Shown in pieces: positions 53,401-62,059 of a DNA stretch of 64,000 nt. The notes beneath the pieces were generated by a model, which did no database searches, was not told the DNA's origin, and worked only from the letters and a program-made list of their open reading frames with translations. The translations under genes were made by a program, and so were the position numbers. The stretch is from an uncultured Coriobacteriaceae bacterium (GTDB lineage Bacteria; Actinomycetota; Coriobacteriia; Coriobacteriales; Atopobiaceae), in the NCBI GenBank assembly GCA_902790135.1, contig CADAQM010000002.1:1-64000 (forward strand). The letters run 5' to 3'. Within the stretch, counting starts at the first letter, position 1; every line of letters starts with the position of its first letter.

Positions 53401-53611
53401 AGCCCTCCTGCTCTCCGCTGTCGCATGGCTCTGCCTGCTGCTCGTAGGCATCTGCTGGCAACGATACGTCTACCTGCTGATCACCGGTCTCTTCCGCTAC
53501 GCTCTCAGCCACATTCGCCGCATCGTTAGATTCCTCGAACGCATATGCCGGCGTCGTCAATCCCACCGCAGCCAGAGCCACGATCATTATGGACACAACC
53601 ACACGTTTCAT
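50408..53611 (-). CDS. Secreted RICIN-repeat protein with C-terminal NlpC/P60 peptidase, 1067 aa
   Basis: A very large exported wall hydrolase. A signal peptide ends at residue 24 (TTPAYA). Residues about 25-160 are a Glu/Asp/Ser-rich disordered linker. From about 165 to 925 roughly 15 RICIN-type units with G-T-x-A-Q-x-W/F endings (for example GTLAQKWELVSVGNGLYTLR) form several beta-trefoils that probably bind wall or host glycans. The C-terminal NlpC/P60 domain has C944 in VDCSGLV, H1023 in VYHVAIYLG and H1035. No LPXTG or SLH anchor is seen. Unit counts are by eye. Paralogues follow directly at 53920 and 57112. Confidence 0.85.
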   Translation of the reverse strand: MKRVVVSIMIVALAAVGLTTPAYAFEESNDAANVAESVAEETGDQQVDVSLPADAYEQQAEPCDSGEQEGSERTDASSPVEPADSTGDSQIAEQQGEDSAAIVQSDLGVDTQLSEEMSTQEAQESDSDSAPDEGEETEGEDRLSEVVSIAPETSGGKRLTATADKVTTDAKANTLASFWQVFEHADGTFSYCNAKTGTWLAADKAEEGSLVGLRSDSTCRWRLHSLSETLFSLALAENDDLRLESFEGAEGLLLRLAYAMQSASQSFAITRHQGLSEAIESGEVVGSGLVSISTKATPNKVVEVSGGSKSSKANVQIYKSNSSLAQKWDLAYQGSGLYMLRAVCSAKVLDVWGGSTISGANIDQYTANGTLAQFWYFVNDGGVLSLRSAASGLALEVKQGLNANGTNVQLGEYTGSSAQSLVVSSTTLLEDNGVYAFRAECVPSLSVVANGDNAELGDAANYLRQYWRVSGCDENFTLQNLAGKVLIIDGTPAKAVNVRCAAGTASKWAVRIGLNGGIVLSPLGMPNLALDIVGGSTNAGANVRLWSSNNTDAQAYRLVLSAPLTSAARHGVTIPGKIATVSSALDRKKVLDIKNASMTNSANVQIYTSNGTLAQKWELVSVGNGLYTLRVANSGRMLDVKGGSSKSGANVQQYASNGTLAQHWYLIAATNGGYELRSAKSGLALDVAGRNKASGTNVQVYNANGTDAQRFYLDETQLVSNGTHGIAWSLCKPLVLDVSGGSKAAGANVQIYIANGSAAQQFVFTKQSDGTYTIKNKQSGLYLQVKDASKANGANVEQGKGTQGKAAYWRIVIAPQGGLSFQNVNSGKYLEIAGEALRLSTNVRQGSTNATICQNFVTVAAGYNPKIAKIGWQNPAGLPQVSRYSVVLPSYAKGTHTYVSPSAIRVDATREECIEAFISRAYDYLGTSFNEPWSTEPGGVGVDCSGLVLQCLYATGMDLEHAAGTNKVGGYNPYNHYYVPRQTYNSARWYESGTFKRVSKSSMKRGDLIFYGYHGDNGPVVYHVAIYLGNGKIIHSTNYAGSGNKVRIDNMYVSLYQTIIGVERPFV

Positions 53612-53919
53612 ATCACAACTTCCCAGTGCACTAGAGTGTTTAGCTTAAGCACAGGTATGGTAGCCCATCTCTGTTGCCTCTTTGAAACGCATTCCTAAAA
53701 CTCGTGGTATTTCACGTTTTCCTTTATGACATCACTCGCCTTGATGCATCACGTAAGCGAGCCTCTGGAAGGTCCCGAAGCTTATCAGGAACAGAAGAGA
53801 ACGTGACCGCGCCAAAAGATAAAACTCGTCCAAGGAGTGCGCCAGCAATATGAAACAAAGAGGCGGCACCTTCGACGAAGATGCCGCCACCTGAATCTCA
53901 AGAAGAAGGGCTATCCAAT
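53612..53919. other. 308-bp intergenic region between RICIN-repeat genes
   Basis: No gene. It holds the promoter and ribosome-binding region of the gene ending at 50408 and, at its right end, the terminator of the upstream gene (53850-53889). The middle shows nothing I can name. Confidence 0.6.
53850..53889 (-). terminator. Terminator of the RICIN-amidase gene
   Basis: GGCGGCA / TGCCGCC with an inner CTTCGACGAAG helix, 31 bp after the stop at 53920, then TTTGTTTCAT on the minus strand. Confidence 0.7.
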
Positions 53920-56900
53920 CTACTTTTTATATCGCAATATGCAGTTCCACCCACCATGCGGATAAACATAAACCTTCTTAATGTTAGTTTCATAACCTGA
54001 CTGATCTCCCGATTTGCCGTAGAACCCGTTTCCATTCTCGTCAATAGACGCCTGCGCAATCAGCGCATTCTTCCCCGTCCCAGAGATGACAGCACACGTA
54101 TGATATTCATAATTGAGCAGTATGTCGCCCGCCTTGACACTGTTGATGTCCCATGGGAGGACACTCCAGCCAAGCGACTTTAGGACACTCTTCATGTTAC
54201 CGGTCCAGGTCGCGCCGTTCTTCTCCGCGTCGAAGCCAGCTTCCTGCAGGCATCTGATCACCAAAGCTGAGCAGTCCGTTTCACCTCCATCGCGGATGTC
54301 CCACCTGTTGCCCATGTCATAGCCCACGTTGACGATGTCGGCGTAGTAGACCATACGACTCACGAACTTCGCCAACTTACTATTGCTAGGCAGCGGATCG
54401 TGATTGGTCTTAATGTGCCAACCCTGCGCCTTGGTGCCGTTTGCGGTGTACTGCTGCACATTGACGCCGTTGTCGCTCTTGCCACCCTTGATGTCGAGCA
54501 CCTTTCCCGAGCCAACGTTCTTGAAGACATAGGAGCCTGAATTGTCAAGAGAGATAGTCCAGCGCTGGAAATCAGAGTTCTCGTTGGTCTTCTGTACGAC
54601 GTTTCCGCCATTCGAACGAGAGGAGCCATCCACGGTCAACAGCAGACCCGAGTTCTTCGAGGCCATCGTGTAGACGCCTTTGCCTTTGTAGGTGAGCACC
54701 CACTTCTGCGCATTTGTTCCATTGGACTGATAGACCTGAACGTTAGCGCCAGAAGCCTTAGAAGCACCCTTGACGTCAAGCACGAGCATTCCATACACCG
54801 TGAGGTCAGAGCTGAAGGCGTAGGTGCCGTTCTTGATCAGTGGCGTATCGACCATAAGCCACCTCTGCGCGGCAGAGCCATTTGGCGTATAGAGTTGCAC
54901 GTTGGAACCGTTGGCTGCCCTACCGCCCTTCACATCAAGTGCCAAGCCGGTCGTAACGTTGCAGATCGCATACCCATCGCCATCTGCCATGAGATACCAG
55001 TACTGCGAGAGCTGGTCGCTGCTCTTGTATTGGGCAACGTTAGAGCCGCTCGTCGATCCATCCCTGCCTAGATACAGCTTGGAGTTCAGCGACTTGATGT
55101 GATACAGGCCAGAGCCAGCGTACTCCAGCTCCCATTTCTGGGCATCGGTGCCGTTGGCACCATATATCTGCACGTTTGCACCATTGCTCTTAGACGCGTT
55201 CTTCACGTCAAGTGCGAGGTTCTTCGATTCCAGTGCACTCTTGATGGTGTACAGACAGCTTGCGAAAGGCTTCCCCGTTGAGGCAGCCTTGGTGAGATTC
55301 CCACTATATGGCGTGAGGAAGCGCTGGGCATTTGTCCCATTGATCTTATAGATCTGCAGGCTCGAGCCGACGCTCACCTTGCCGTTCTTGACGTCAAGCG
55401 CAAGACCGAGGTATCCCTTGGGGCTAAGCGTCAGCGAACCGCCGTCATTGACCCTAACGATCCAAGTGGTACCCGTCCCAGACACGAGAGTGGCACCCGC
55501 ACCAGACACCACACTGCCGCTGACAGCAAGCTTCTTGGCGCCAAACAGGCTTGCAAGCGTAATGGAGTTGCCGCTTGCGCTGTCGACCCTCCACCATCCA
55601 TCGGCCGTGGACCCCGTTTTGGAGAGCACGGCAGCGCTCCCACTCGTAGACACACTCAAGGAAGAATCCCCAAGAGGAGACAGGCGCAGAACCTGATTCT
55701 TGTTTACGAGGTTCACATATTTTACGGAGAAGTCCTGGCACGCATCACCGTTGACGTCTTCCACATCGACATTGGCGCCATTGGAGGACGATGCGCCGGA
55801 TACGCTCAGTGCAAGCCCACTCTTTGCATTGCGCAGAGACCAAAGACCGTCTGCGGTCTTGATGAAGTACCACAGCTGGGCGAGCGTTCCGTTGCCCGTA
55901 TACTGCTGGACGTTTGTGCCACTTACGGCTTTTCCGCCGGCGACATCAAGATACTTGCCAGAGACGGCACTCTGAAGGGTATAGAGACCATTTCCCGCAT
56001 CTGCCAGGAAGAACTTCTGCGCAAGCGATTCGTTTGAAGCATATGTCTGCACATTGGCGCCGTTATCCTTGGATGCGCTCTTGATGTCAATTGCTCTCTT
56101 GCCGGGCAGTGCCGTGTTAACGACAACTACTCCCTCGTCGAGCTTCTCGCCGTTAGCCAAAGCCTCCGTGAGAGCATTGGCTACACCAAGCACAAACCGT
56201 TGCATTGACCGTTGCATTGACGACGCGCTGGCCGTGTAGAGACGCACATTTGCACCAGCATCGGCGCTTTCGCCAGCGATGTCCAGCCTCAGGGAGTCGT
56301 AGCCGAATGGAATGAACGACACGGTGCCGTCATCGTTTTTCTGCACAACCCACTTGGTGCCCTGACCGGATACCACCGTCACGTTCGATCCGGAGGCCGG
56401 TGTCCCATTGACGGTAAGCGCCATATTGGCCCGCATGTTGACAATCGACCACAATCCGTCATCGCGAGAGACGAAGCGCCAATGATTGCCAAGGACGCTA
56501 TTGGGGTTGGAAAGTGCCACATTAGCACCGGAGGAAGCACTGTTATTGGAAACTCCCACCAACGCATCGGAAGGTGCAGAAGGAGCGATGGTGTAAGCCG
56601 TGTTCTCGCTAACCGCATCCGAATCCGAGCCCGTGTCATCTGGCGCATCCATGGGTTCAAGCGCTTGACCTTCTTCTGACGTTGACCCGGATACCGTTTG
56701 ATCAGGCGCCTCTTCGGTCACGACATTGCCATCGCTCGAGTCAACAGCAGCTGTGGGAGACTCGTCTTCCGGGGTCTCATCGACAGCGGCGACACCCTGT
56801 TCATCGACGCTGGTGTCATCAATGCCACTGATAGCTTGGTCGCTGTCGTCTACCACGTCGGTCGATTGGACAATAACCTGCTCCTCAGCCCCCTGAGCCG

Positions 56901-57012
56901 TTTCGAGCTGATCCGTTGCGCTCTGATCTAGGCCCTCCGCCATTGCCGGTACCGTCGGAACGACAATGGCAAGCCCTAGGACAACCGCTGCGACCCATGC
57001 AAATCTCTTCAT
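53920..57012 (-). CDS. Secreted RICIN-repeat protein with C-terminal Cys peptidase/amidase domain, 1030 aa
   Basis: Same plan as its neighbours: signal peptide to residue 25 (VPAMA), acidic Asp/Ser/Thr linker to about 150, about 15 RICIN-type units (NGTDAQKWELEYAGSGLYHIKS and similar), then a C-terminal hydrolase domain starting near VSRMVYYADIVNVGYDMGNR. That domain has C914 in GETDCSALVIRC and H971 in YEYHTCAVISG, resembling phage-type peptidoglycan amidohydrolases (Amidase_5) more than classical NlpC. Bond specificity is unknown. GGAGTGACGG precedes ATG 57012. Confidence 0.82.
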   Translation of the reverse strand: MKRFAWVAAVVLGLAIVVPTVPAMAEGLDQSATDQLETAQGAEEQVIVQSTDVVDDSDQAISGIDDTSVDEQGVAAVDETPEDESPTAAVDSSDGNVVTEEAPDQTVSGSTSEEGQALEPMDAPDDTGSDSDAVSENTAYTIAPSAPSDALVGVSNNSASSGANVALSNPNSVLGNHWRFVSRDDGLWSIVNMRANMALTVNGTPASGSNVTVVSGQGTKWVVQKNDDGTVSFIPFGYDSLRLDIAGESADAGANVRLYTASASSMQRSMQRFVLGVANALTEALANGEKLDEGVVVVNTALPGKRAIDIKSASKDNGANVQTYASNESLAQKFFLADAGNGLYTLQSAVSGKYLDVAGGKAVSGTNVQQYTGNGTLAQLWYFIKTADGLWSLRNAKSGLALSVSGASSSNGANVDVEDVNGDACQDFSVKYVNLVNKNQVLRLSPLGDSSLSVSTSGSAAVLSKTGSTADGWWRVDSASGNSITLASLFGAKKLAVSGSVVSGAGATLVSGTGTTWIVRVNDGGSLTLSPKGYLGLALDVKNGKVSVGSSLQIYKINGTNAQRFLTPYSGNLTKAASTGKPFASCLYTIKSALESKNLALDVKNASKSNGANVQIYGANGTDAQKWELEYAGSGLYHIKSLNSKLYLGRDGSTSGSNVAQYKSSDQLSQYWYLMADGDGYAICNVTTGLALDVKGGRAANGSNVQLYTPNGSAAQRWLMVDTPLIKNGTYAFSSDLTVYGMLVLDVKGASKASGANVQVYQSNGTNAQKWVLTYKGKGVYTMASKNSGLLLTVDGSSRSNGGNVVQKTNENSDFQRWTISLDNSGSYVFKNVGSGKVLDIKGGKSDNGVNVQQYTANGTKAQGWHIKTNHDPLPSNSKLAKFVSRMVYYADIVNVGYDMGNRWDIRDGGETDCSALVIRCLQEAGFDAEKNGATWTGNMKSVLKSLGWSVLPWDINSVKAGDILLNYEYHTCAVISGTGKNALIAQASIDENGNGFYGKSGDQSGYETNIKKVYVYPHGGWNCILRYKK

Positions 57013-57068
57013 CCGTCACTCCAAAACAATCATGAGAACTTGACGCCAATCCACTATATCCGAGTGAC

Positions 57069-57092
57069 GATGCCTAAACCGAGATAGGCATC
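57069..57092 (-). terminator. Hairpin between the second and third RICIN-repeat genes
   Basis: Perfect 8-bp stem GATGCCTA / TAGGCATC, 20 bp after the stop at 57112 on the minus strand. No T run. Confidence 0.4.
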
Positions 57093-57111
57093 ACCTCTCC
57101 CGAGTCAGGCG

Positions 57112-60100
57112 TCAAGCTGCCGTAAGAACAAATGACTGTGCGGCGCTCCCGTTGCTTGCATACTGTTGCACATTGGTGCCATTGGCTTTCTTTGCTCCTG
57201 CCACGTCGAGGACAAGCCCACTAGCAAGGTTACGGATGCAAACGGCACCTGTTGACGTAACAGTAAAGACCCACTTCTGCGAAGCCGTACCTTGGTAATT
57301 CGCCTGCTGGACGTTCGCCTTCGAAGCCTTCGAGGCATTTGCGACCTCCATGGCAAGGCCAGAGTTCACATTGGTGATCGAGTAGACTCCAGATCCAAGA
57401 TGCGTGAGCTTCCACCGCTGGGCAGGGCTGGTGCTTGTCGACCATATCTGGACGTTGCCACCCACGGCTTTTGACGCATTCGTGACAGACAGGCGATAGT
57501 TGCCGAGGGAGGATTTTGCGGTATAGACCCCGTCACTGAAGAGGGGCGCCTGCTGAATCGCAAACTGCTGAGACTCTGCGGCAGCGTTAGCATCCCTCAT
57601 GCAGATGTTGACCCCATTGGCATCCATGTCAGACTGCAGCGATATCGCCTTGCCGTTGAGTGCGGACCGAATCATCCAAACGTCATTCTTCTTCACGAAA
57701 TACCATGCCTGGGCTCGGGTTCCGTTGCTTTGATACTGCTGTACGTTTGCCCCAGAATTCATGTTTGCACTGGCAATGTCCAGCACCTTTCCCGACATAG
57801 CTGACCTGATTGTATAAAGACCGTTGCCTAGATACGACAGCTCGAACTTCTGTGCCAATGTGCCATTCGCGTTATACAGCTGTACATTGGCGCCATTTGC
57901 CTTTGAGGCGTTCTTGATGTCAAGCGCTCTCGTTGGGGCAAAGACGGATGCGAGGGTGTAGATCCCCTCACCGATTGCCTTCCCGCTTGCGTATGATTCC
58001 TCGAGCACGGAATCACGAACGAGCGAGAACCTCTGTGCCTTGTTGTTTTCTCCCCAAGTATAGATCTGCACATTGGTACCATTTGTCGCCTTTGCGCCGT
58101 ACACATCAAGTGCCTTGCCCGACTTTGCCGAAAGGAAGCTGTAGGTGTTATCCCCCACCTTCTTCACATACCAGTACTGTGCAAGGGTTGAGTTTGCCGT
58201 GTACTGTTGCACGTTGGCGCCGTTGGCCGTGGATCCCCCCGAGACATCGAGAACCTTGCCCGACCTGAACGACTCGATCCTGTAAAGGCCGTTGCCTGCG
58301 AAAGAGACTTTGAATCGTTGGGCAAGCGAGTTGTTTGACTTATAGATCTGAACATTGGCGCCACTGGTGACGGAGCCGCCACTGATATCGACTACTGGAG
58401 TGCCGTCAAGGTTCGTTTTGAACATGTAAACACCAGTTTCGAGTGTCTTTTGCAAGCCATAAGCCTGAGTGAGCCCAGTTGACTTCGTGAAAAAGAAGCG
58501 CTGGGCAACTGTGCCATTGCCCGTGTATAGCTGCAGGTTTGCCCCTGAATCAATAATCTTCCCGCCATAAACGTCAACGCGATAAGAGTTGTAGCCATTG
58601 GGAACAAGCGCATATGAGCCATTGCTGCACTTGACAAGATGCCAGGTGTCCACCGTCCCTGTCGTGTTGACATTCATGCCGTTGCTGACCTTGCCAGACG
58701 CAGGGCTGAATGAAAGGTTCTTACCGGTGCCAAAGTTTACAAAGCGATATAGGCCCTCACCCAGATTCTCCACGATCCAATAGCTGGTTCGGTAATTTGA
58801 GCTTCCCAGTATGGCGTTGTTGGAACTAGAGCAAGCGACGTACGTCGGGTTCTTTATGGGCGAGAAGCTGTAAACGGCGTTGTTGGTCAGGAACTTAGCA
58901 GCTTCCGCCGTCGTGGATGAAATCTCGTGGGCAGCCAAGGCGAGCTTCTGCCAGTCGGCCTTAGTACCATAGAACTTGTTGGCGTCGTACCTCTTGTTTC
59001 CATGCAGGTTGCACGCTGGGGTGTACTGATAGATAAGCGGTTGTTTTCCCCATGCACCCCAGCGGTTGTACTCGTCATTGGACAGATACATCTTGGGATT
59101 TGAGACAAAACTTCCTACGCCATAGTAGTACTCGTTTAGATAACGTGCGCCCCAAAGCTCGTAGCCTACTTTTGCAACGCTCGACCAGTCATAGCGATTT
59201 GCGCAGTTGTAGTTCATGTAGATGACCGGCTTGACGCCCGTCTGCTGGTAGACGTAGTCGAGCCACCTTTTAGCACCAGCCACGTCACTCTCAACGCGGC
59301 TATAGACAGTTGAAGAGCCGCTGCTTGTATAGCGCTCGCCATTCTCCCAGTCCAAGACCAAAATGGCTTGGCCTAGGTAAGGTGTGACCGCATTGATAAA
59401 GGCTTGTGCCTGCTGCTCATAGGTCTGTTTGCTGTAGGAATAGCTCGAGACGAAATGATAGAAGCCAATGAGCTTTCCCGCCTTGAGCGCCTCTTCCGCC
59501 TGTCTCTTGTAGCTCAGGGCTTCTGTTTGTCCAGCGTTGCCACCAGAGGTGTAGTACGTATAACCTTTCGAACTCCACTCGGTAGCCTTGATAATTACGA
59601 AGTCGCCCAGCTTCGAGAAATTAACGTTGTCGTTCCAGCCTGATATGTCAACGCCGTTGAGCGTGCTGGTGGTTGCCTGCGTTGCAAGCATCTGCGGGTC
59701 GTCTGCGGTCTCGCTTGCCACACCCTGAGTGGCGTTGGACTCGGTCTCCGTGGCAGCAGCCTCTGCTGCGACGGTGTCCTCCGCACCGTCAGTTGCTTCA
59801 GAATCAGCCTCGGTATCGGTAGCTGCGCCCGCATCTGCGTTGCCATCCAGGGTGACGTCGCCGTCATCTGCCGCATCGTCAGTCACGACCGTCGCATCCT
59901 GGTCGGTATCAGGCAAAGCCGAAGACCCGTCGGCAGCACTCCCCTGCCCACTGACCTGACCTCCATCTGGCGTCTGCACTTGCGATTCGTCGGCAGTTTG
60001 GACAAATGAATCCGGCGAATCAGCGGAATCCGACTCCTCGGCCGATACACCCTCTGCGACAGTCGACTGGACGCTATCCAGTACTGCCGTGTCATCGTCC

Positions 60101-60195
60101 GCATAGGCCTTGGATGTGACAAGAAGTGTGATGGTGACAAGGATTGCAATCAGAACGGACAGATGCGTGAGGTAACGGTGTCGATTGGTTCGCAT
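57112..60195 (-). CDS. Secreted GH25 lysozyme with C-terminal RICIN repeats, 1027 aa
   Basis: An exported muramidase. Signal peptide to about residue 32 (TSKAYA), acidic Asp/Ala/Glu/Thr linker to about 175, GH25 domain about 180-400 (GVDISGWNDNVNFSKLGDF, GFYHFVSS, catalytic DWE with D282 and E284), then about 12 RICIN-type units to the very C-terminus (SAAQSFVLTAA). Repeats thus follow the enzyme here instead of preceding it. ATG 60195 has GAGGAAGAG upstream; the longer in-frame start at 60264 lacks a signal-like N-terminus and is rejected. Likely role: wall remodelling, separation or lysis of other cells. Confidence 0.88.
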   Translation of the reverse strand: MRTNRHRYLTHLSVLIAILVTITLLVTSKAYADDDTAVLDSVQSTVAEGVSAEESDSADSPDSFVQTADESQVQTPDGGQVSGQGSAADGSSALPDTDQDATVVTDDAADDGDVTLDGNADAGAATDTEADSEATDGAEDTVAAEAAATETESNATQGVASETADDPQMLATQATTSTLNGVDISGWNDNVNFSKLGDFVIIKATEWSSKGYTYYTSGGNAGQTEALSYKRQAEEALKAGKLIGFYHFVSSYSYSKQTYEQQAQAFINAVTPYLGQAILVLDWENGERYTSSGSSTVYSRVESDVAGAKRWLDYVYQQTGVKPVIYMNYNCANRYDWSSVAKVGYELWGARYLNEYYYGVGSFVSNPKMYLSNDEYNRWGAWGKQPLIYQYTPACNLHGNKRYDANKFYGTKADWQKLALAAHEISSTTAEAAKFLTNNAVYSFSPIKNPTYVACSSSNNAILGSSNYRTSYWIVENLGEGLYRFVNFGTGKNLSFSPASGKVSNGMNVNTTGTVDTWHLVKCSNGSYALVPNGYNSYRVDVYGGKIIDSGANLQLYTGNGTVAQRFFFTKSTGLTQAYGLQKTLETGVYMFKTNLDGTPVVDISGGSVTSGANVQIYKSNNSLAQRFKVSFAGNGLYRIESFRSGKVLDVSGGSTANGANVQQYTANSTLAQYWYVKKVGDNTYSFLSAKSGKALDVYGAKATNGTNVQIYTWGENNKAQRFSLVRDSVLEESYASGKAIGEGIYTLASVFAPTRALDIKNASKANGANVQLYNANGTLAQKFELSYLGNGLYTIRSAMSGKVLDIASANMNSGANVQQYQSNGTRAQAWYFVKKNDVWMIRSALNGKAISLQSDMDANGVNICMRDANAAAESQQFAIQQAPLFSDGVYTAKSSLGNYRLSVTNASKAVGGNVQIWSTSTSPAQRWKLTHLGSGVYSITNVNSGLAMEVANASKASKANVQQANYQGTASQKWVFTVTSTGAVCIRNLASGLVLDVAGAKKANGTNVQQYASNGSAAQSFVLTAA

Positions 60196-60243
60196 AGCAC
60201 TCTTCCTCGGTATGGGCGCATTTCCACAGCAATAGAGGTCACG

Positions 60244-60275
60244 ATAACAGATAATTATTACCAATTGGCCAATTG
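60244..60275 (-). promoter_or_regulatory. Putative promoter and palindrome before the GH25 gene
   Basis: A perfect 14-bp palindrome CAATTGGCCAATTG (60262-60275) overlaps a minus-strand -35 TTGGCC (60272-60267); after 17 bp comes TGTTAT (60249-60244). Operator-like placement; regulator unknown. Confidence 0.4.
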
Positions 60276-60324
60276 CCCAAAGACGTGCCCGTTTGTGTGG
60301 GCGAAAACAAAAAAACTGAAAATA

Positions 60325-61077
60325 TTAGATGCTGAGCAGGAACTCGAACGCCTTAAGGCGCGCATCGAGGTGCACGGCGCCCCACGAATGCCCAAGCGAG
60401 AGCATCAGAGCGGCCACATCCGCATCGATCGGGGCTGCAAGCAGATCATCAAACCTTTGCACGATGAGGGCGCGCATCCATGCCATCTCGGTGGAGCTGA
60501 GCTCGACGACACCCTCCACGTCCTTGGCGCAGCTCGCACAAAGTAGGCCACCAGCCATTGGCGAGAAGAACGACAGCGCCTCGTCACCGCAGGCGATGCA
60601 AGAGCTCAGCTCGGGGCGCCATCCCGAGTGAGAGAGCACCTTGAAGGTATAGGCTGCCACCACAAGATCGAGATGCGCCTGATCCTGCGCCTGCTCACAA
60701 GCACGAAGGGCGCGCGAGCAGATGGGGTACAGATATGCGTCAGACACGTCCTCATAGCAGGTGAGCCGTGCGATCTCCGCCACTGCCGAGGCTGCGGACA
60801 CCCGCTCGAGGCTGCCTCGAAGGCTTCCGTGCGCATCGATGAGCGTAGCCTCGGTCATGATGCCCAGCGTGCGACCACGCGCCATCAGGAAGTCGACCTC
60901 GCAAAAGAGCTCGGATCGCGAGGCGAGCCTGCCTCCCGGCTTGCGCGCCCCCTTTGCGACCACCCTCAGCTGGCTCCCATCCTCGGAGAGCAGGGTAAGT
61001 ATGAGGTCCTGTTCGGCAAGCTTGGTACGGTCTAGGACGATGGCGCGTTGGCGCGAGGTGCGTCTTCCACCAGCCAT
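60325..61077 (-). CDS. recO: DNA repair protein RecO
   Basis: A 250-residue mediator that loads RecA on SSB-coated DNA with RecF/RecR. An OB-fold N-terminus (RAIVLDRTKLAEQDLILTLLSEDGSQLRVVAKGARKPGGRL) precedes a helical domain and a zinc finger (CIACG...CASC). ATG 61077 lies 8 bp after the era stop. A longer start at 61152 is rejected because it overlaps era. Confidence 0.95.
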   Translation of the reverse strand: MAGGRRTSRQRAIVLDRTKLAEQDLILTLLSEDGSQLRVVAKGARKPGGRLASRSELFCEVDFLMARGRTLGIMTEATLIDAHGSLRGSLERVSAASAVAEIARLTCYEDVSDAYLYPICSRALRACEQAQDQAHLDLVVAAYTFKVLSHSGWRPELSSCIACGDEALSFFSPMAGGLLCASCAKDVEGVVELSSTEMAWMRALIVQRFDDLLAAPIDADVAALMLSLGHSWGAVHLDARLKAFEFLLSI

Positions 61078-61084
61078 TGGGTGG

Positions 61085-62041
61085 CTAGTCCTCTGCCTGG
61101 TAGCCCAAGCGCCTGATCTCGTTGGCATCACGGCGCCACTGCGGCTGGACACGCACCTGGAGGTCGAGATAGACCGTCTTAGCGCCCAGCAGGCGCTCGA
61201 TGTCCGGACGCGCCTCGCTGCCGATGCGCTTGATCATGCGTCCACCCTTGCCGATGACCATGCCCTTCTGGCTCTCGCGCTCGACGAGGATCGTGGCAAC
61301 GATCGAGGCGTGGTTGTGCTTGCTCCACTGGATGTCATCGCAGAAGACGCCCACCGAATGAGGAATCTCCTGGCGCATGTTGAGCAGCACCTTCTCGCGC
61401 ACGAACTCCGCGACGAGCTCCTCCGCCGTCGCGTCGATGTCCATATCGTCAGGAAACCACTTGGGGCCCTCCGGGAGATGCTCGGACACCAGGGAGATGA
61501 AGGCATCTACATTGAAGCCCTCGGTTGCGGAGATGACGAGCTCGCCGTCGAAGTCCGCAAGCTGACGAGCCGCCTCGAGTTGGGCAGACACCTGCTCGGG
61601 CGTGGCAATGTCTGCCTTGGTCACCACCAGCAGCTTGTAGCCAGCCTCGCTCGCCTGAACATGGTTGGCCACCCACTGGTCGCCCCTGCCCACGGGTTTG
61701 GTGGCGTCAATCAGAAACGCGACCGCATCGACGTCGGCGAGCTCTCCCAGTGCCACGCGGTTGAGCTCCTTGCCCAAGGCATCCTTGGGCTTGTGGAGAC
61801 CCGGGGTGTCCACGATCACGAGCTGGGAGTTATCGGTGTTGACGACCGCGCGCAGGCGGCGGCGCGTCGTCTGGGCGACGGGGCTCGTGATGGCCACCTT
61901 CTCGCCCATGCAAGCATTGAGAAGCGTTGACTTACCCACGCTCGGACGACCCACCAACGCCACGAAACCGCTGGTAAACGGGGTGTCGTTCACATCCTCG
62001 ACCATGCCGCTGCTACCGTTTAGCAAACTCGACTCAGACAT
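61085..62041 (-). CDS. era: GTPase Era
   Basis: A 318-residue GTPase for 16S rRNA maturation. G domain: GRPSVGKSTLLNACMG (P-loop), TTRRRLRAVV, DTPGLHKPKDALG, TKAD; C-terminal KH domain GMVIGKGGRMIKRIGSEARPDIERLL. It lies between dgkA and recO in the conserved ybeY-era order. Confidence 0.97.
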   Translation of the reverse strand: MSESSLLNGSSGMVEDVNDTPFTSGFVALVGRPSVGKSTLLNACMGEKVAITSPVAQTTRRRLRAVVNTDNSQLVIVDTPGLHKPKDALGKELNRVALGELADVDAVAFLIDATKPVGRGDQWVANHVQASEAGYKLLVVTKADIATPEQVSAQLEAARQLADFDGELVISATEGFNVDAFISLVSEHLPEGPKWFPDDMDIDATAEELVAEFVREKVLLNMRQEIPHSVGVFCDDIQWSKHNHASIVATILVERESQKGMVIGKGGRMIKRIGSEARPDIERLLGAKTVYLDLQVRVQPQWRRDANEIRRLGYQAED

Positions 62042-62059
62042 GTGCCTGCCTTTCGTACC

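Noticed and set aside
53920-60195. Prophage lysis cassette because of GH25 and Amidase_5-like domains
   Set aside because: All three proteins have signal peptides and long lectin arrays, no phage structural genes or holin are present, and the flanks are conserved housekeeping genes.
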